A stretch of 64,000 nucleotides of DNA, from contig JBCCRO010000001.1 in the NCBI GenBank assembly GCA_039201605.1, forward strand, positions 236,002-300,001. Reading direction: 5' to 3'. Every line of letters begins with the position of its first letter. Position 1 is the first letter of the stretch. Shown here piece by piece: positions 62,248 to 64,000 of this stretch. Below the pieces are notes generated by a model, which saw only the letters and a list, made by a program, of their open reading frames with translations, made no database searches and had not been told where the DNA came from. Source of the stretch: CADEDH01 sp039201605. GTDB taxonomy: Bacteria > Actinomycetota > Acidimicrobiia > Acidimicrobiales > SZUA-35. Made by a program: the position numbers and the translations under genes.

Positions 62248-64000
62248 TCAGGCGCCGGTGGTGAAGCTCACGACCGATCGATCGGCGTCCTGGCCGTCCG
62301 ATGCGGTGATCACGACGGTGTAGGCGGTGGCGGGTTCGAGGGGCGCGGTGACCGTGCCGAGCAGCAGGGTGTGCTCGGTCGAGCAGCGGGTGCCCCCGCT
62401 CACCTGTGAGGTCGGCCCGCCGCCGGCAGCGCTGTAGGTGAAGAGCACGGTGACGCAGGCCGGGCTGTCGAAGGCGATGCGGGCCGAGGTGGGACCGATC
62501 TGCGACACATCGGCGTTGCGGATCAGGGCCTCGGGATCGGTCGGGCCCTCCGGCGTCGCCTGGGGGCCCAGGGGCGGCAGGGCCCCCTCCTCGTCCTCGG
62601 CCGGGGTGGCTGCGCCTTCGGACGCCGTCGTCGAGGCACCCTCGGAGGTGGCGGGAGCCGTGGTGGTGGACGGTGGCAGCGTGGTGGCCACGGTGGTGGT
62701 GAGCCGCCGGGCGGTGCCCCGACCGGCGCTGGTCACGTGGGTCGACGCCGGCTCCGGCAGCACGGGCGCCACGCTTGTGGGCTCGACGCGGTTGTCGACC
62801 GTGTCCTCGCTGGTCACCGCCTGGGTGGTGCCGGGGCTGTCGTCTTCGGTCGAGGCGACGGTGTCGGGCCCCTGGAAGTCCTGGACGATCAGGAACAGCA
62901 CCACGCCGGCGATGGCGAGGAAGCTCAGGAAGGCGACGAGACCGCTGAGGCCGGGTCGGCGGTCGATCCACAGGGCCCCCATGGCGTCGAGGATCCGACG
63001 CATCGTGCCGGTTTCGGCCGGTGTCGCCAGCCGGCGGTCGATGCCGCCCATGGGGACGCCGGGCCCCGTCGGAGGAAGCCCGCCGCCGAGGATCCGGTCG
63101 GCGTCGGCGCCGGCCCCACCGCTGATCCGATGGTTGGGATCGCCGCTCTGGCCGGCGGCGACGTCGCGCCGGGCGGGGAAGAGCGTGGTCTCCGACTCGC
63201 CGATGCGGGTGACTCCGGGGGCGCTGGTCCCGGGGGCGTCCGCCCCCTCGGCGGGCGCCGGATCGGCGTCCCAGATCGACGTGGCCGGGCCCTCGGCACC
63301 CACCCGGCCCATGCCGGGCAGGGGCATCGATGGTGCCTGCTCGCCGCCGCTCGGGCCGGGCCCCGGGCCGAACAGGTGGGTGTCGTCCTCGTCGATCAGC
63401 ACGGCCTCGTTGGTCGCGGTCCGGGGGGCGTCCATCACCGTCGTGGCATCGTCGTCGCCCGGCGGTGGAACGATCACCACCTCATCCGGCTCGGCCGCCG
63501 GGACCCGGGGCTGGTCGAACAGCGAGGTCTCGGCCGCGGCGACGGTGGGCTCGGCGGTGGGCGCCGACGGCGACGCCGGGCCCGACGAGGGGGGTCCGGG
63601 GGGTGACGGAGCACCCGGCGACTGGCCGTCGGCGGGTGCGTGCGGGGCCTGGGCCGGTTCCCCCGCCTGGCCGGCGGCGGCGCCGACGGTGACACCGGCG
63701 CCGTCCGGCCCCTCGGCTCCACCGTTGTCGTCGGAGCCGGTCAGATCGATGATCGCCGTCGTCTCGACGTCGTCGGCACCCTCGGAGACCGTCCTGTCGT
63801 CGTCGGCCTCCGTGGCGTCGCCGGCGCGGTCGTCATCGTCGGCTTCATCGAGGCGGAGATCGATGGCGGGCGGGGATGCCTCCTCCTCGACGGTGAGGTT
63901 CAGCACGAGGGTGCTGTCGTACTCTGCGTCCTCGTCCGCCGTCGGCGTCGCGGCGACGGCGGCACGATCGGCGGGGGCATTACCGGCGGGGGTGTCGGCA
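62248..64000 (-). CDS. single-pass membrane protein with acidic cytoplasmic region and C-terminal fibronectin-like domain (5' end outside window)
   Basis: The frame is open to the right edge, so the true start is not visible; 584 residues are present. The first 330 are low-complexity, rich in Asp, Glu, Ala, Pro and Gly. They carry recurring short motifs of TTxxx type (ETSLFDQ, DATTVMDA, ETTLFPA, DTHLFGP) that look like phospho-threonine or FHA-binding sites. One membrane helix (LSGLVAFLSFLAIAGVVLFLIV) follows. A Thr/Ala/Glu linker and an extracellular domain come next: VSQIGPTSARIAFDSPACVTVLF, LLLGTVTAPLEPATAYTVVI and SVVSFTTG, a fibronectin type III-like pattern with a Cys pair. Function is unknown. 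Confidence 0.75.
   Translation of the reverse strand, partial: ADTPAGNAPADRAAVAATPTADEDAEYDSTLVLNLTVEEEASPPAIDLRLDEADDDDRAGDATEADDDRTVSEGADDVETTAIIDLTGSDDNGGAEGPDGAGVTVGAAAGQAGEPAQAPHAPADGQSPGAPSPPGPPSSGPASPSAPTAEPTVAAAETSLFDQPRVPAAEPDEVVIVPPPGDDDATTVMDAPRTATNEAVLIDEDDTHLFGPGPGPSGGEQAPSMPLPGMGRVGAEGPATSIWDADPAPAEGADAPGTSAPGVTRIGESETTLFPARRDVAAGQSGDPNHRISGGAGADADRILGGGLPPTGPGVPMGGIDRRLATPAETGTMRRILDAMGALWIDRRPGLSGLVAFLSFLAIAGVVLFLIVQDFQGPDTVASTEDDSPGTTQAVTSEDTVDNRVEPTSVAPVLPEPASTHVTSAGRGTARRLTTTVATTLPPSTTTAPATSEGASTTASEGAATPAEDEEGALPPLGPQATPEGPTDPEALIRNADVSQIGPTSARIAFDSPACVTVLFTYSAAGGGPTSQVSGGTRCSTEHTLLLGTVTAPLEPATAYTVVITASDGQDADRSVVSFTTGA

Overview
The window is 64 kb of very GC-rich DNA with tightly packed genes on both strands. 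It looks like the chromosome of an actinobacterium, most likely of the class Acidimicrobiia. This rests on actinobacterial families (BTAD regulator, nickel superoxide dismutase with its S26 peptidase, LLM-type flavin/F420 oxidoreductase, OtsB-GH15 protein, small zinc-ribbon protein) and on many genes whose -10 box sits 6-8 bases before the start codon, as expected for leaderless mRNAs. The taxonomic placement is inference. No rRNA, tRNA, CRISPR array, insertion sequence or phage gene was seen.

1-20 kb is mostly core genome. In order it holds the end of a BTAD regulator, a sortase coupled to a membrane pseudokinase, an uncharacterised protein with an apparent ATT start, nudC, a zinc-ribbon protein, an acidic-repeat membrane protein, a DUF2007-like protein, aroA, a hexapeptide acyltransferase, otsA, a thiolase-like protein, an MMPL/RND-type membrane protein, and a cbs-metB-dehydrogenase operon for sulfur amino acids. 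20-34 kb holds a membrane-anchored Hsp70-like protein, sodN-sodX, an ABC-F ATPase, a CUT2 sugar transporter with a divergent LacI regulator and two palindromic operators, an OtsB-GH15 fusion and a secreted HExxH protease.

34-48 kb is the standout: a biosynthetic locus. A divergent promoter drives a PltE-like acyl-CoA dehydrogenase on one side. On the other side it drives a stand-alone adenylation enzyme, an 82-residue carrier protein, a HupE/UreJ-type membrane protein and a 3058-residue two-module NRPS. The first NRPS adenylation domain (specificity residues close to the asparagine code) is interrupted by about 330 residues. The insert carries a zinc-finger-like Cys motif and a PP-loop ATP-pyrophosphatase domain (SGGKDS). 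Release is by a thioesterase, which is followed, unusually, by an uncharacterised region and a SAM-methyltransferase-like domain. The three small enzymes resemble the set that turns prolyl-carrier protein into pyrrole-2-carboxyl-carrier protein. The locus may therefore make a small acylated Asn-X dipeptide carrying a PP-loop-installed amide or thioamide.

48-64 kb returns to housekeeping and regulation: an LLM oxidoreductase, a thioredoxin-NHL protein, a MarR regulator with tandem operator repeats, YceI, pirin, an acyl-CoA ligase, lipoproteins, a TetR regulator facing a DHFR-like reductase, class I fumarase, a UvrD-like helicase with HRDC domain, and the C-terminal part of a membrane protein that runs off the right edge.
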